From Symsagittifera roscoffensis (Eukaryota > Xenacoelomorpha > Acoela > Convolutidae): a stretch of 64,000 bases of DNA. Where the stretch lies: positions 71,917,465 through 71,981,464 of the forward strand of contig NC_087064.1 of assembly GCF_963678635.1 (NCBI RefSeq). The letters are read 5' to 3'. Position 1 is the first letter of the stretch. Each line of letters starts with the position of its first letter. Under the pieces are notes generated by a model. That model did no database searches and was not told the DNA's origin. It saw nothing but the letters and a program-made list of their open reading frames with translations. Positions 20,581 through 33,660 of this stretch are shown piece by piece. The position numbers and the translations under genes were made by a program.

Positions 20581-22689
20581 AAAATTTTGCGACAATTTTT
20601 TTTCTTCAAATTGCGTAATCAGTTTTTTACCCAAGCAATTCTTTCCTTTATTTTTTGCATACTATAACTTTTCGCTTCGTTGAACTGAAAAAGTTGAATT
20701 TTGGTGGTTGTGGTTTGTAATCATTTTGCGATCTGCCAGTTTTTTATTAACTATTAGCAAAATTCATTTCATAAGCTCTCCAGAAAACAATTATAAGGTT
20801 TTGTTTTGCATTCCTTTTCAAAAAAAACAATAAAACAACCGGACTTTTGAAAGTTTTGATTACAAAATAATTGTTTCTCGAAACCCCAGCAGTTTGCTTC
20901 TCCGAAAGTCTCCAATTTAGGTATTGTTTAGGTAATGGAACTAACTACAAGGTGTAGAAAATCTATTAAACTAGTCCTGAACTATTGTAAGTGTTGTTTT
21001 TACCTGTCCTCCGTAAATGTGTGAAGTAGAAAATTTACTCTTTCGTCTTCAGGGAAAAAGCGTCGTGTAAGATTGTTCTGTCTTCCTGTTATTTTTAGAG
21101 TATAAGGAGCATAGTATATGTCAGTATAAAGAGCATGCATGTATGTGTTCACAATGTCCCTCTGCTGATAAAAAAGGAAGCAAGGGGCTATAGTGGGTTT
21201 AAGTTCAGCAATCGGTGATGAATATTATGGTACGAAATTCGCAATTGAGGAAAACTCTCATTTTTATCTCCGCCCAGCAGTAATTGGCGCCCGAAGCCCC
21301 CAGGGCCCTGTTTTATTAATTTGATCAATTGTTAGTTTTTCGTTCGCTTTTTAATCACGCAGGTGGTTAATGTTAATACGGGTCCCAACGGAGCGAAACG
21401 TAAAGTTGCAACGGAAGGGGTGAATGACAATGAATCTGTTTGACGTGCGAAGTTTTGTCATTACAAGGCATTAGTGTGATGAAGTTCAGTGTAGCATTTT
21501 AGATCTTAATAAAAAAAATCTGACTTGAAAAGTTTTTTTTTTGTTGGATTTCCGCATAAATTTTTCATCTGATTCCACAAGAGTGCAGCTATTTAAATGC
21601 CAAGCAGACAACTTTATAGCGGAATTGAATTTTTTAAATGCAGTTTTTGAAAGGTTTTTTTATGAGGTTTCACTGCAGATTTGATCTCAAAACTTAGACA
21701 TTGCTCTCGTATACAATGGATCATTTCTGGTGAATGTCTGGCAAAATGAACCATTGGTGAATGTATGGTTCAGTTAGAAAGTGAATCAAAACAGTTCTGA
21801 TATTTCACTAGTGCTAAAGACTACTAATGACTTGTAGTAACTAGTCACTCAACTGATTACTACGACAACAGAAAATGTTAAAACGAGACTAAATAGAGTT
21901 TAAAAGATTTTTTATCCAAATTAGTCCTCATTTTAGACTTTTTCCGCATTTGATTTTATGTAGGGGGGGGGGGGGGGGCTAGATCTAGCTGGCTGGTAAA
22001 AGTTGTTTCTAATTTAAGGTTCGGTATCACAATTTGATGTTAGATGAAAGCACCATTTTTCATCAGCTTCTCTTGTTTAGCCTAAGTTGCATATTTTTTT
22101 TCCTTTGCGCTTTTTATCTTTGTCACTATAGAAACAAAACTCGATTTGGATCAAACATCACTGAAAAAAAAACTACATTTTGACAGGATTTGTGTCATAA
22201 ATTGCAAACCAGATTTGTGATTGATAAAGACATTGAGCAAAAAAAAAGTTAAGTTTTTGGTTTGCAGAGCCAAGCACAGTTATTACGGTAGCAAATTAGC
22301 AGAGGTCAAAAGGAGAAAGAGCTGTTCAATTTTTTCATGCTGTTTTGTTCATTTAATAATAATGCTGATAGAATAAAAAAGAAAGAAAAATTTCGAATGC
22401 TAATAAGGTGGATGAGTTTTTGCTGAAAGTCTAGCCGAACGTTTTGATAGTGAAACAAGTCCAAACGTTTTTACTTGTAACTGAAATTTTTTCTGGTTAA
22501 AACTCTTTCATCTCTCTAAAATTTTTGAAATTTTTAAAAGATTTTCAATAAATCATCATCAAGTTCTGATAGTATATCAAATGATATAATGAAATTATTG
22601 AACCAGTAATTTTGAAGAATTTGCTGAGTTATTTAACAATGTATCGAATCGGGTCAACCACTACTTGTTTAACTTGATTAATTTAAAAA
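20581..22689. other. Non-coding stretch with a 16-base G run
   Basis: No gene is recognised. Bases 21963-21978 are an uninterrupted run of 16 G. Bases 21230-21440 are a second GC-richer patch, containing TGGCGCCCGAAGCCCCCAGG and GGTCCCAACGGAGCGAAACG, with no coding frame. Confidence 0.5.
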
Positions 22690-23520
22690 GACAGTTGCAA
22701 TATATGAAGATGGCGAGTTTAACAGCTCTAATAAGTATAGGCCATCTTCTTTGATTGGTAAGTTTTTTTGAAGAGTGTTTTTTCTTTACTGAGAGTCAAT
22801 TGGGCTTTCATAAAAGGTATTCTACATCTGATGCGGAAGATTTTCTGCTAATACACTTCAAGCTCAATCGATAAAACTGGTTTCTACCGGTTTCAATAAT
22901 CCAAAGAAAATTGTCGACATTGTCAACCACCTGTACTGATTCTTGAAAATGGAACGCTGAGGTGAGCGTGGATTACCTTTTGATCTAATAAAGAATCACT
23001 TAGCGGGCAGAGGCCATTTTGGGAAGCTGAATGATTTTACTTTGCATTGACTATCAGTGAATCATGCTGCTTCACGAAGTTCTTTCTTGTGCTCTTTCGA
23101 GTTTGTCCTCGCTTACATCAATGATTTACCCTTTCATTACAAAAACTCAAAAATTTTAATTCGTGCAGATGATACTGCCAATGTAAAAAAATTAATATTT
23201 TTTTCTGGTCGGTTCCCAAATCAGCAAATGGATGAACTAAAATTACCTGATTTTGAACATTGATAGAAAAAAAATAGGATTCACTCTAAGCCATAACTAG
23301 GAATGATGACTGAAAAAAAGTTAGTTTCGATCAGCATTTTAAAAACTGTTAAATTAATTATCAAAATTTTTTTGTCTTTTAATCTGAATAAGACACGTCT
23401 TTCAATTAGGCGACTGATCAAACACCAAGAGTCAATGAATCAATTGGATGATATGATATACGATTGCTCCTTAAAACATGTCTTATATGTTATTTTTAAA
23501 TGAAATTGAAGCGCTTGAAG
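22690..23520 (+). pseudogene. Dead non-LTR retrotransposon fragment (reverse transcriptase)
   Basis: Broken frames keep the usual order of LINE reverse-transcriptase motifs. At 22720-22758 there is NSSNKYRPSSLIG (for the usual NYRPISLL). At about 22795 ESQLGF...STSDA follows, then LPFDLIKNHLAGRG. At 23110-23130 AYINDLP precedes RADDT (23164-23178, replacing FADDT). The class is CR1/Jockey-like by motif style. There are many stops and shifts, and neither end is definable. It is an old, inactive copy. Confidence 0.7.
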
Positions 23521-24694
23521 ACCTTTTTTTCAAATGATACCGTCATTCTTTTTGGAACCTGATGATTTCGGAAACATACGAACCTGTAAAAATCCCGTTT
23601 AGTAGAATAACGTTTGAACGACCTGTTAAAAGAAGTAGTCAAACAACATTTGAACACCAGCTAAATAAAATATTTAAAAAACGAACAAACAATCGGTTTC
23701 TGAGATGACCCTCAATGTTAATTAGTTTTATTCAATATAGGGGCACTGATGTCAAATTATTAGTTAAAAATAGTACGATGAAAAATACAACTCTTTCATT
23801 GCTTCGATTTTATTTGAAAGAAAATTATTGCTCGTAATCCACATCAATTCAATTGTTTGCAAGATTTTAGACTGCTAACTTATTGATAACAAGGATTCAT
23901 GTGAGATCGTTTCTCGAAAGCAAGAAAAAAACCGCAAACTATATGACGTTTGAAAAACTGGTGGGTTATCAAAGTTTTTATACTCCTGAGCTATACCTTG
24001 CTACGGAGCTTTTTTCTGGATTTTTGTAAATCATTCATGATATTGAGTTTCAGTTTGCATTTAAGACCGTATAGCCTTTCTGGAACTTGTTCACCGTTTA
24101 CGCTGCTTGGGCCCATTTGATTATCATCTGTACAGAAATCTCCGTTTTGATTTACAGGTGTTATAGGGAATCTCGGCACAACTCACACATAGTAGTAGCA
24201 GTAATCATGTAAAGAAGTGTGGTTAAACCATTAACAGGGGCCTACGACTAATAAGTTTCAGAAATATTATAAGTTTGGTATTGCAATTTTTGACAAAAAT
24301 GGGACCTCGCTGTTTTTTTTTACAAACTTTCAACGCTATGGTAGTCAGTTGATTACTGCTACTAGTAATCGCTTTTCTTTGAAACATTGAAAACTAGTTA
24401 AGTTTTGATAATTCAAATCAGTTTCACGTTCTTTTTGCCATCTGTTTTTTTTTAAAATAAGTGAATTATTTCACGCAGACAAAAAGGTCAACGTACCATA
24501 AATAGCTTTTGCATACTTGGTACTTTTCCTTTTTGAACTAAAATTGAAAAACTATAAAAAATCAAAAAAAGTAAGCATGGCAAAAAACGCAATTTTTCAA
24601 CAAACATTGCCGTTTTGCGTCCAAAATTTTCCTGATGGGACAATCGAAATAATGATTCGTTTAATTAGCGTAAGTATTTCTTATCCATTTAGCA

Positions 24695-24752
24695 CAAAAA
24701 ACTCAATGATTTGATTGACATCTTGAAAAACTCAATGATTTGATTGACATCC
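24695..24752 (+). repeat. 29-bp tandem duplication
   Basis: AAAAACTCAATGATTTGATT followed by GACATC occurs twice in a row, separated by TTG. Confidence 0.85.
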
Positions 24753-25465
24753 TACGTGCAAGAGAAAAATCATTTTTGTTTGTACAAGACTTTTAAAATT
24801 TCAACTATCTAATCTTGTTTTGCTTAGAAACCTTCAGAGTGAAAAAAAGAATCACTAAAATTGAGGCGACTTTAGTCGCATACAGCGCCTTTTTTCTGTC
24901 CTATTTGGAAAAAAGCAATTTTTAATGTGCTGCAGAGAAAAATTTTTGATATTCAGAAACAAGGCTGGAGCACCAATCCTGGTAAGTCTTTATCCCTTTT
25001 TAGCGTTTTTATCAACCGATGAAATTTCTCTGAAAGTTGATTAGCTTTTTTTTTCAAAAAATATTTGATTAGTTTTTTTTAAAACACACCCGTACGCAGC
25101 GAAGGCTGCTTTTGTAGATAGAAAAGTTTTATAGATTACTTAGCCAAATTTTTTGTGTTTTTGTACAGAAATGATCTAATTTTTTCTTAGTTTAGAAATA
25201 AGCAACTTCTGGAAAGAAAAAACCAGAAATCAGTTCACTGCTCAACCGCAACGAGAGAAAAATGCTTCGAGTATACACAATAACAGTAGCAAAACAATGC
25301 AAATTAACACATATTATTACAAGTGTTGCTTTGCATTACACTGCTAAATTATTGTTCATTATTAAGTTATGTAGCATATCGCTTAGCACATCCGACCATA
25401 AATCGAAGCTCGGGAGTTTGGGTCCCTGTGCGGACCCGAACTTTCAAACTAAATTAAACTTTAAT

Positions 25466-25502
25466 CATACTTTCAAACTAAAGTCTTTAGTTTGAAAGTA
25501 TG
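25466..25502. repeat. Perfect 18-bp palindrome with one-base loop
   Basis: CATACTTTCAAACTAAAG, then a single T, then its exact reverse complement. A third partial arm, ACTTTCAAACTAAA, lies at about 25440, so a direct repeat sits beside the inverted one. Confidence 0.95.
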
Positions 25503-28084
25503 AGGAAAATACAAAGACGAAAATCAATCATTTCATCATGAGAACAAAATTAACACTAATGATAAAAGTGATCATATTTATATTAAAAAAACAATGCCTG
25601 TTGAAAAAAACTGAATTAACCACATATGAAAATTTAATAACCACGGAGCTAGCCTCTAATCTTTTTTTATTGGCGGTTGGCGGTAGTCAAGACAACACGG
25701 ATAATCGCTTCATATTGAAGCAACAATTAAAATTCAGATCACACAAGTTAAGTTAGAAAAAAAACAATGATGTTTAAGAGTTTCCAAGAAGTTTTAACAG
25801 TTTAATTTTTATTTTTTCAAAAAAGTTCCCTTCACTCAATGCTTTTTGAGATTGAAAAGCCTGCAGAAAAAGGTTATTGAGATGATTTAAAAATGCGTCG
25901 TATAAATTAGTCTCAGTGCAAATTCGTGCTATTCAACCTGAAAAAAAAACAGTTTACTACTTACTGAGGCAAAATTTTTCTAAATCCAAGTCTTTGCCAA
26001 ATTGGTTTCAAAGTAATTATTAACTGTACCAGATGCATCCTTTTTTTTCAAAAATTTGTGTTCAAAACTTTTTAGCAAAAAGAAATGAGGTGAGATAATG
26101 TTGACCCGAATTAATTAAGACTGGAAGCAATGTACTGCTCTAATTTTCCAAAATCAAAACAACGGAAACAATTTTTTTCTTCAAAAAAGTTTCAGCGATC
26201 AAATGAAAACTTTCAACAAAAATTTTCCACCAAATAAACACATACACTCCCTCAGTTAAGAAATTCAACAGATTTTCAAGTCATTTTTTTGTAATTGATA
26301 GTAGCATAAAAGGCAAACAATTTAAGCTCGGCTATTGAAAATACTTTCAGAAGCCTAACTTAAACTGTATAGAGTCCAACGAAAACTACTGTTATCAGAG
26401 ATTGGTATTGAATGTTCCGACTAGTTTATTCTTTCTAATTTAAAATAAGAATGACAAGTTTTGAATCGTTTAACAAATATTTTGGTTCAATTAACTCGCT
26501 TTGAATCATTCCATTTTCCCCCAATTTAATTCATATATAAGTGCAAAGTAAAATCGCAGTTTTCATGCGCTTTGAGTTTCCCAATATGATCAAAATAGAC
26601 CCATTTCATTTCCTCGTAGCCTCAAATTTTCACTGGTGAAATGTATTTTCTTTTCAATTTGAGCGCAAGGCATTGAAAAAAAACTCTATCAAAACGGCAG
26701 GAAAATTTTTATAAAATGAAAAGAACAAAACAATTTTTTCACGGATGCGCCTTCTCTCCACTACGAGAGATTCGATGTTGAACATTTGTCATATGAGAGA
26801 TAAACTTATTTTATAGACAATTGCGTGATAAAAAAAACCGTAAAAAGTCGCTTATTAGACATCTGTAGACATTTAATCAGAGGGCATGTTCTTAAAGCCA
26901 ATCAGCCCCCGTAAATAACAGAAATAGTTTTAGATTTTTAACTTAAAATTGTTCGTTGTAATGCTGAGGATCTAAACTTATAGAAAATTTCTTTTGCCCA
27001 AAAAAAAACAAATGTTACTCAGCTATGGAAAACATTTTGGCTCAAATTTGGCATTTCAATAAACAAATTGCTGGACTCTTAGTCAACTTCTGTCTGAGAG
27101 CTTATCCAACTTTTTTTAAGTTGCTGACGTGAAACGAAATCTATATCGGCGTCTTAGATTCTTAGTTTTTCAACAAGAATTATCTAGTAATTGCAGAGAA
27201 AAGACACAACTGTGAAAAATTTCTCGTTCTTTCGATTGCTTAAAAACTACAAACTCTTTGTTCGGTGACTGAGTCTCCATTTTATCTTAATTTTTTTAAA
27301 TGAAAAAATAACTGAGAACAATCGAAACTATTCAGGGTGCTCAGAACTTTGATTTAATACTGGTTGGTTTGTTTTATTTAAATTGACAAGGTGTGCATAA
27401 CTTTTTTTGTCGTCATTAAAATTATGTTTTTACTAAAATTGACAATTTGACTAGATGTATCATAAGTTATGCATGATAATTTTGATTTTTCGAAAACGAC
27501 CTGTGCATAACTATCAAACTGGTTTGACGATAAAATTTCCTGCATTGATTCAATCATGAAAACGTTGGAACGTTCATGCTCGAGATGTTTGTTCTCTAAA
27601 AAAACTTCCGAACTTTTTGACGCCAGACAATGATGCATTAAAATTTTGCTCGTTACACGTGATTTGCAACACCCAATTATTTAAAAAATTGGTCAACAAA
27701 TATGTCTTTTTAAATTTATCTTTGTAAAACTGTTCTTTTCATCAATAAATATTGCATGTTTGAAGTATTTGTAAAAGAAGTTGACACTTTGAAAAAGAAA
27801 GTTGAAAAAAAATTTGACAAGGATTGTTATCAACTCAAGAAAATTCATGCACTGAGCTACAAAAAATTAGAAAATAATTGGAACATATTTTTTTTACAAC
27901 AATTATTGAAAATTATCTATATGGCCCAACTACGATAGTTAGTACACCATTTCAAAGCCTATTGAAATGTTAGTGACATCTTTGAAAAAACCGTATTTTC
28001 AATTGAAAGTCAAGAAATAATGCATGCTCAAATGTGTGTTTGTAAGTTCTTTTGAAGTCGTGAAAATCCAATTCAATCACGCTC

Positions 28085-28955
28085 AAAATGGCCAAATATA
28101 AAAAATTTCATGTATCGACAAACGACGTTCAATCGAATCGCATTCGCATGGAAAAGATTATACAGCTTTGGCCGACTGTTTGGGAATAAATCGGAACACT
28201 GCGAATACAATTGTGCCACGTGGGAGATATGAAAATTTACCAAAAGATGGATCATACGATCGAAAAATTGACGAAGAAGTTATTTTGGGCGCTATTGTCA
28301 TTCTGGAGGGCAATCCACTGATGCATTGTGAATCATGAGCCCTGACGTCATAAGTTCGCGAAAAAAATTTGTGGTTGAATTTGGTGTAAATTTTCACATG
28401 CGGCGTACTCAAGGGCGATCTGCTAAGAGTGACGTAGTTTATAGAAAGGTCAGTGCCCAGAAAGGGCCCAATGTTACAATCTGTTGCGCAGTTTCCACGG
28501 AAGGCCTTTTGAATTATCAGGTAATTCAAGGTGGAATGAAGAAAGAATTTTCCAAAAATTTTCTCGAAATTCTAGGTGGAAACATTTTCCTTGACGAAGG
28601 GAACGATGCTGATGGATTTTGCACTTTTGACAATGCTCCCGGGCACAGAGGAACCGAAGATATGGACCTTAGCGAAATAGTCCCTCTGAAGAGGCTCCCA
28701 AAGTACAGCCCATTTCTAATTTTGGTTGAAGCTGCAATTTCGTGCTGGAAAGCGGCTATGAAACAAAAAATGATGGTGAGAAGAGATGGTTTTGTTCATC
28801 AACGCTGATGCCTTGAAGGAGCCAGGACAAACACTTCATGATTACCGTTTCCGTCATGTCAAATCTATTGTGGAACAAACAAATTGTGAAATTACCCCAC
28901 AGAAATATGTTGGTACAATCATACGATGACATATATCCAGGATTGTTTGGACAGG
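28085..28955 (+). pseudogene. Inactive DDE transposase (Tc1/mariner-IS630 type, DDE_3-like)
   Basis: A helix-turn-helix segment at about 28150-28335 reads ALADCLGINRNTANTIV and then GRYENLPKDG before a stop. A second frame (28335-28808) carries the catalytic domain: NFHMRRTQGRS, AQKGPNVTICCAV, FDNAPGHRG with the second acid, and VEAAISCWKAAMK with the third. The first acid is missing, since VVEFG stands where the family has an Asp-Glu pair. The part linking the two domains is deleted. A C-terminal remnant (ALKEPGQTLHDYRFRHVKS) lies in another frame at about 28805-28920. Terminal inverted repeats were not found. It is clearly dead. Confidence 0.78.
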
Positions 28956-29245
28956 AATAAAATAGATCGATGAACAATGGGTGTTGCATAAAAACCGTTG
29001 ATTCTGTATATTATATTCTCTTCTTATTCATTTGAAATTTCATGTTTTCACTTGGAGTGACTTGTGAGCACTCCATCGTTTTTCTACTCTTCAGAACTTA
29101 CGAAATAAAGTTTCTTTTAATAGAAGTTACCTATAATTCTTTTCATATTACCGATTGTTCAAAAAGCTTTGAAAGGGTGTTAAAAAAACTTCCAACACAT
29201 CCGCAAACCATGCCCAATTTTTTGCGACTAAATTTTGGTAAGTCC

Positions 29246-30896
29246 AAACTATTGTCAGAGTTTTCGGACTCAAACTTTCGACGCGACAATGCATTCCGGA
29301 TTCGGCGCGACCCACAGCGCGACTTTACGTCCAGACTTTCCAGACTCAGACTCTTGGCGTGAAAATACAATTAGGGGCTAAATCCTGATGCGGCGCTACT
29401 CACGGGCGCGACCCACAACTCAAACTCTCTGCGCGACGAACGTGGAGACGGCACAACTTTGCGGACCAAGGCGGAGACAACCCAGAAAAAAACTAAATTA
29501 TTTTTTCCCGGCCGCCTCTGCCTTGGCCTGGAAAGTCGAGCCGTCTCCTACTTGATCGCAAAAGTAGCGCCGTATCCACCTCGGTCGCTAAGGTCATGAA
29601 GAATTGTTTCTTATTCGCGCCGCCTCCGCCTTGGTCTGGATAGTCGCACCGTCTCCGCCTTGGTCTGGAAAATTGCGCCATCTCCACCTTGGCCTGGAAA
29701 GTCGTGACGTATCCGTCTTGGTCCTGAAAGTCAGGAAATGGCTATTTTTGATCGATCTGTCCAAGCCGGTCGCGCCGTTGTATTTTGAGTTGCACCATTT
29801 CCTGAGTGGCGTCGCCTCAGCCTTGGTCGCGAAAGCAGCAAGAAACCTTTATTTGGTCGCGCCGTTTCCACCTCGGTCAAGACACTCTGGAAATGGCTAA
29901 ATTTGATTTCGCCGATCGCGCCGTTTCCTGTGTTAAGCTGGTCGCGCCGTCTCTACATCGGTCGCAAAAATCATGACTGAATTTTTCGATAGCCAAAGTC
30001 TGAAACTGGCAAATATTGGTCGCGAAAATTTGGAAATACTAAATATTGATCACAATTTTTCGGTCGCACCATCTCCGCCTCGATTGCAAAAGTCGATTGT
30101 CTCGATTGGATCATTATGGTCGCGAAAATCTGGAAATGCCATGTTTCCGTGGCGAAAGTCTGGACACGCCTAAATTCGGTTGCGAAAATCTAAACACGCT
30201 TAAAGTTAGTCGCGCCAGTCTGGAGATGAATCTGAGACCTCGACCCGAGACGGGTCACTTCGTCAAATTGTAAGGAGCATACATTAGAGGTGAAATGGTT
30301 ATAAAAAACCTACTGTAGAGTCACATCTTTATTCGAGTAGCATAAATTGCTGAGATGGTTTTTACAAATTATTTGTTTAGTTTTTGACATTAATTATAAT
30401 TGAAAACTTGGCAGCGAGCAGTGATCGATCCGGAAATCTTCTGACGTTCAAGCGAGTGTACTTGCACTAGCCTGAATATAGTCGAAAACTGCTGTAATAT
30501 TATTGATACTTTCAAAGATGCAAATTGCAAATTTCTAATGGGTGGCAAATTGACCCCCATTCGTTTTTGTTTCGAATTGAATTGATACAAAATACAACTT
30601 TTTGAGGCAAACTTAGCATTTTGGACCTAAATGTAGGCAAACTCAGCACTTTATTTTTAACATTTATCAAAATTTTAATCGAAAACTAATTGCGGTCAGT
30701 TGGGGGGTAGTTAGAACAATCAAGACCTTATCCTGCTATACGAGCAGGCTTTTTCAATTTAAAAGTTGATTTCTGCGTTTGCTAAAACTTTGTATTAGAT
30801 TGATTAAAATTCAAATTTTATCTTAGTTGTAGAAGTGACTAAATTTTACTGTTCCGGCTTTGGAAGAAGGCGAGGGAGTGTTTATGTTTTGGGGTG
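29246..30896 (+). repeat. Array unit 1, with inverted start
   Basis: The first part (about 29246-29475) carries the GC-rich motif in reverse orientation (GTGGAGACGGC, AAGGCGGAGACAAC). From about 29510 it runs forward (TTGGCCTGGAAAGTCGAGCC). The AT-rich half ends at about 30896, with a GTGTTTATGTTTTGGGGTGA block. Confidence 0.75.
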
Positions 30897-32288
30897 ATTT
30901 TTTTTTACATTTATTAGATTTTTGTACCATAACTTTTGTGACAAAAATTTTTAAAACAATAAAAAAAAAATTCATGTCCGAAGTTCAAATTAAAAAAAAA
31001 TTGTGTGATAATTTTTGTAAAGTCATAGATGTTTGAAAACTTGGTCTGGAAAGTTGCGCCATCTCCACCTTGGCCTGGAAATTTGCGCCGTATTCTTCTT
31101 GGTCCTGAAAGTCTGGAAATGGCTAATTTTGGTCAATCTGTCCACGCCGGTCGCGCCGTTGCGTTTCCTGAGTAGCTTCGCCTCCTTTTTGGTCGCGAAA
31201 GCCGCGAGAAACCTTTAATTGGTCGCGCCGTCTCCAAGTTGTTCGCAAAAGTCGCGCCGTTTCCACCTCGGTCAAGACACTCTGGAAATGGCTAAATCTG
31301 AATTCGCCGGTCGCGCCGCTTCCTGTGTTGAGCTGGTCGCGCCGTCTCCACATCGGTCGCGAAAATCATGACTGAATTTTTCGATAGCCAAGGTCTGAAT
31401 ATGGCAAATATTTGTCGCAAAAATCTGGAAATACTAAATTTTGATCGCAACTTTTTGGTCGCACCATCTCCGTCTCGGTTGCGAAAGGTGCGACGGATCT
31501 TTCTGGTCACGAAAATCTGGAAATGCCATGTTTCAGTGGCGCAAGTCTGGACGTGCCTAAAATCGGTTGCGAAAATCTAAACATGATTAAAATTTGTCGC
31601 GCCAGTCTGGACATCAATCTGAGACCTCGACGCGGGACGGGTCAAATCGTCAATTTGTAAGGAGCATAAATTAGTGGTGAAATGGTTATAAAAAACCTAC
31701 TTACTGTAGAGTCACATCTTTATTCGAGTAGCATAAATTGCTGAGGTGGTTTTTACAAATTTTTTGTTTAGTTTTTGACATTAATTATAATTGAAAACTT
31801 GGCAGCGAGCAGTGATCAATCTGGAAATCTTCGGACGGTCGAGCGAGTGTACTTGCACTAGCCTGAATATAGTCGAAAACTGCTGTAATATTATTGATAG
31901 TTTCAAAAACGCAAATTGCAAATTTCTAATGGGTGGCAAATTGAACCCCATTCGTTTTTGTTTCGAATTGATTTGATACAAAATACAACTTTTTGAGGCA
32001 AACTTAGCATTTTGGGCCTAAATGTAGGCACACTCAGCACTTTATTTTTAACATTTATCAAAACTTTAATCGAAAATTAATTGCGGTCGGTTGGGGGGTA
32101 GTTAGAACAATCAAGACCTTATCCTGCTATACGAGCAGGCTTTTTCAATTTAAAAGTTGATTTCTGCGTTTGCTAAAAATTTGTATTAGATTGATTAAGT
32201 TCCAAATTTTATCTTAGTTGTAGAAGTGACTAAATTTTACTGTTCCGGCTTTGGAAGAAGGCGAGGGAGTGTTTATGTTTTGGGGTGA
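30897..32288 (+). repeat. Array unit 2
   Basis: The AT-rich lead-in is followed by GC-rich motifs at 31040-31640 and the AT-rich half to about 32288. It matches unit 3 closely, with scattered substitutions and small indels. Confidence 0.8.
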
Positions 32289-33660
32289 TTTTTATTGACC
32301 TTTATTAGATTTTTGTACCATAACTTTTGTGACAAATATTTTTTAAAACAATTTAAAAAAAGAACAATTCATGTCCGAAGTTCAAATTAAAAAAAAATAG
32401 TGTGATAATGTTTGTTAAGTCATAGATGTTTGAAAACTTGGTCCGGAAAGTTGCGCCATCTCCACCTTGGCCCGGAAATTTGCGCCGTATCCGTCTTGGT
32501 CCTGAAAGTCTGGAAATGGCTTATTTTGGTCAATCTGTCCACGCCGGTCGCGCCGTCGCATTTTGAGTCGCACCAATTCCTGAGTGGCGTCGCCTCCGCC
32601 TTGGTCGCGAAAGCAGCGAGAAACAATTAATTATTTAATTGGTCGCGCCGTCTCCAAGTTGGTCGCAGAAGTCGCGCCGTTTCCACCTCGGTCAAGACAC
32701 TCTGGAAATGGCTAAATTTGAATTCGCCGGTCGCCGCGTTTCCTGTGTTCAGCTGATCGCGCCGTCTCCACATCGGTCGCGAAAATTATGACTGAATTTT
32801 TCGATAGCCAAAATCTGAAAATGGCAAATAATGGTCGCGAAAGTCTGGAAATACTAAATATTGATCGCAATTTTTCGGTTACCTTATCTCCGTCTCGGTT
32901 GCGAAAGTCACGACGGATCATTCTCGTCGCGAAAATCTGGATAAGCCTTGTTTCCGTGGCGAAAGTCTGGACGTGCCTAAAATCGGTTGCGAAAATCTAA
33001 ACATGATTAAAATTTGTCGCGCCAGTCTGGAGATGAATCTGAGACCTCGACCCGAGACGGGTCACTTCGTCAAATTGTAAGGAGCATAAATTAGTGGTGA
33101 AATGGTTTTAAAAAAGCTACTGTGGAGTCACATGTTTTTTCGAGGAGTATAAATTGCTGAGGTGGTTTTTACAAATTATTTATTTGGTTTTTGACATTAA
33201 TTGCAATTGAAAATTTGGCGGCGAGCGGTGATCGATCTGGAGATCTTTGCACTAGCCTGAATGTAGTCGAAAACTGCTGTAATATTATTGATAGTTTCAA
33301 AGGCGCAAATTGCAAATTGCTTATGCGCGGCAAATTAACCCGCATTCGTTTTTTTTTTCGAATTGATTTGACACAAAACACAAGTTTTTGAGGCAAACTT
33401 AGCATTTTGGGCCAAAATGTAGGCAAACTGAGCACTTTATTTATAACATTTATCAAAACTTTAATCGAAAACTAATCGCGGTCAGTTAGTGGGTAGTTAG
33501 AACAATCAAGGCCTAATCCTGCTATACGAGCAGGCTTTTTGAATTTAAAAGTTGATTTCTGCGTTTGCTAAAATTTTGTATTAGATTGATTAAGTTCCAA
33601 ACTTTATCTTAGTTATAGAAGTCACTAGTTTTTATTTTTCCGGCTTTGGAAGAAGGCGAG
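32289..33660 (+). repeat. Array unit 3, truncated at its end
   Basis: Same order as unit 2. It is more diverged near 33100-33260, where a stretch around the serine-tRNA-unrelated motif GAGCGAGTGTACTTGCACTA is shortened. It ends at GGCGAGGG, where a hAT MITE half begins. Confidence 0.75.

Larger units (their letters stand above)
23521..28084. other. Long AT-rich stretch without genes
   Basis: No supportable gene. It holds a 29-bp tandem duplication at about 24695-24752 and the palindrome at 25466-25502. Three GTGCATAACT-like motifs occur at about 27390, 27470 (inverted) and 27510, just upstream of the dead transposase; they may be remnants of its ends, but no terminus could be fixed. Confidence 0.5.
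29246..33660 (+). repeat. Tandem array of about 1.39-kb units (roughly three copies)
   Basis: Each unit has a GC-rich half, made of degenerate GGTCGCGCCGTCTCCACCT and GGTCGCGAAAATCTGGAAAT motifs of about 15-35 bp, and an AT-rich half beginning GTAAGGAGCATA. Matching points are 31027 and 32427 (GATGTTTGAAAACTTGGTC), and 30872, 32263 and about 33655 (GGAAGAAGGCGAGGG), a spacing of about 1391-1400. The first copy has an expanded GC-rich half. Short frames occur in both strands with no conserved domain. It is a satellite-like or expanded non-autonomous element. Confidence 0.85.
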
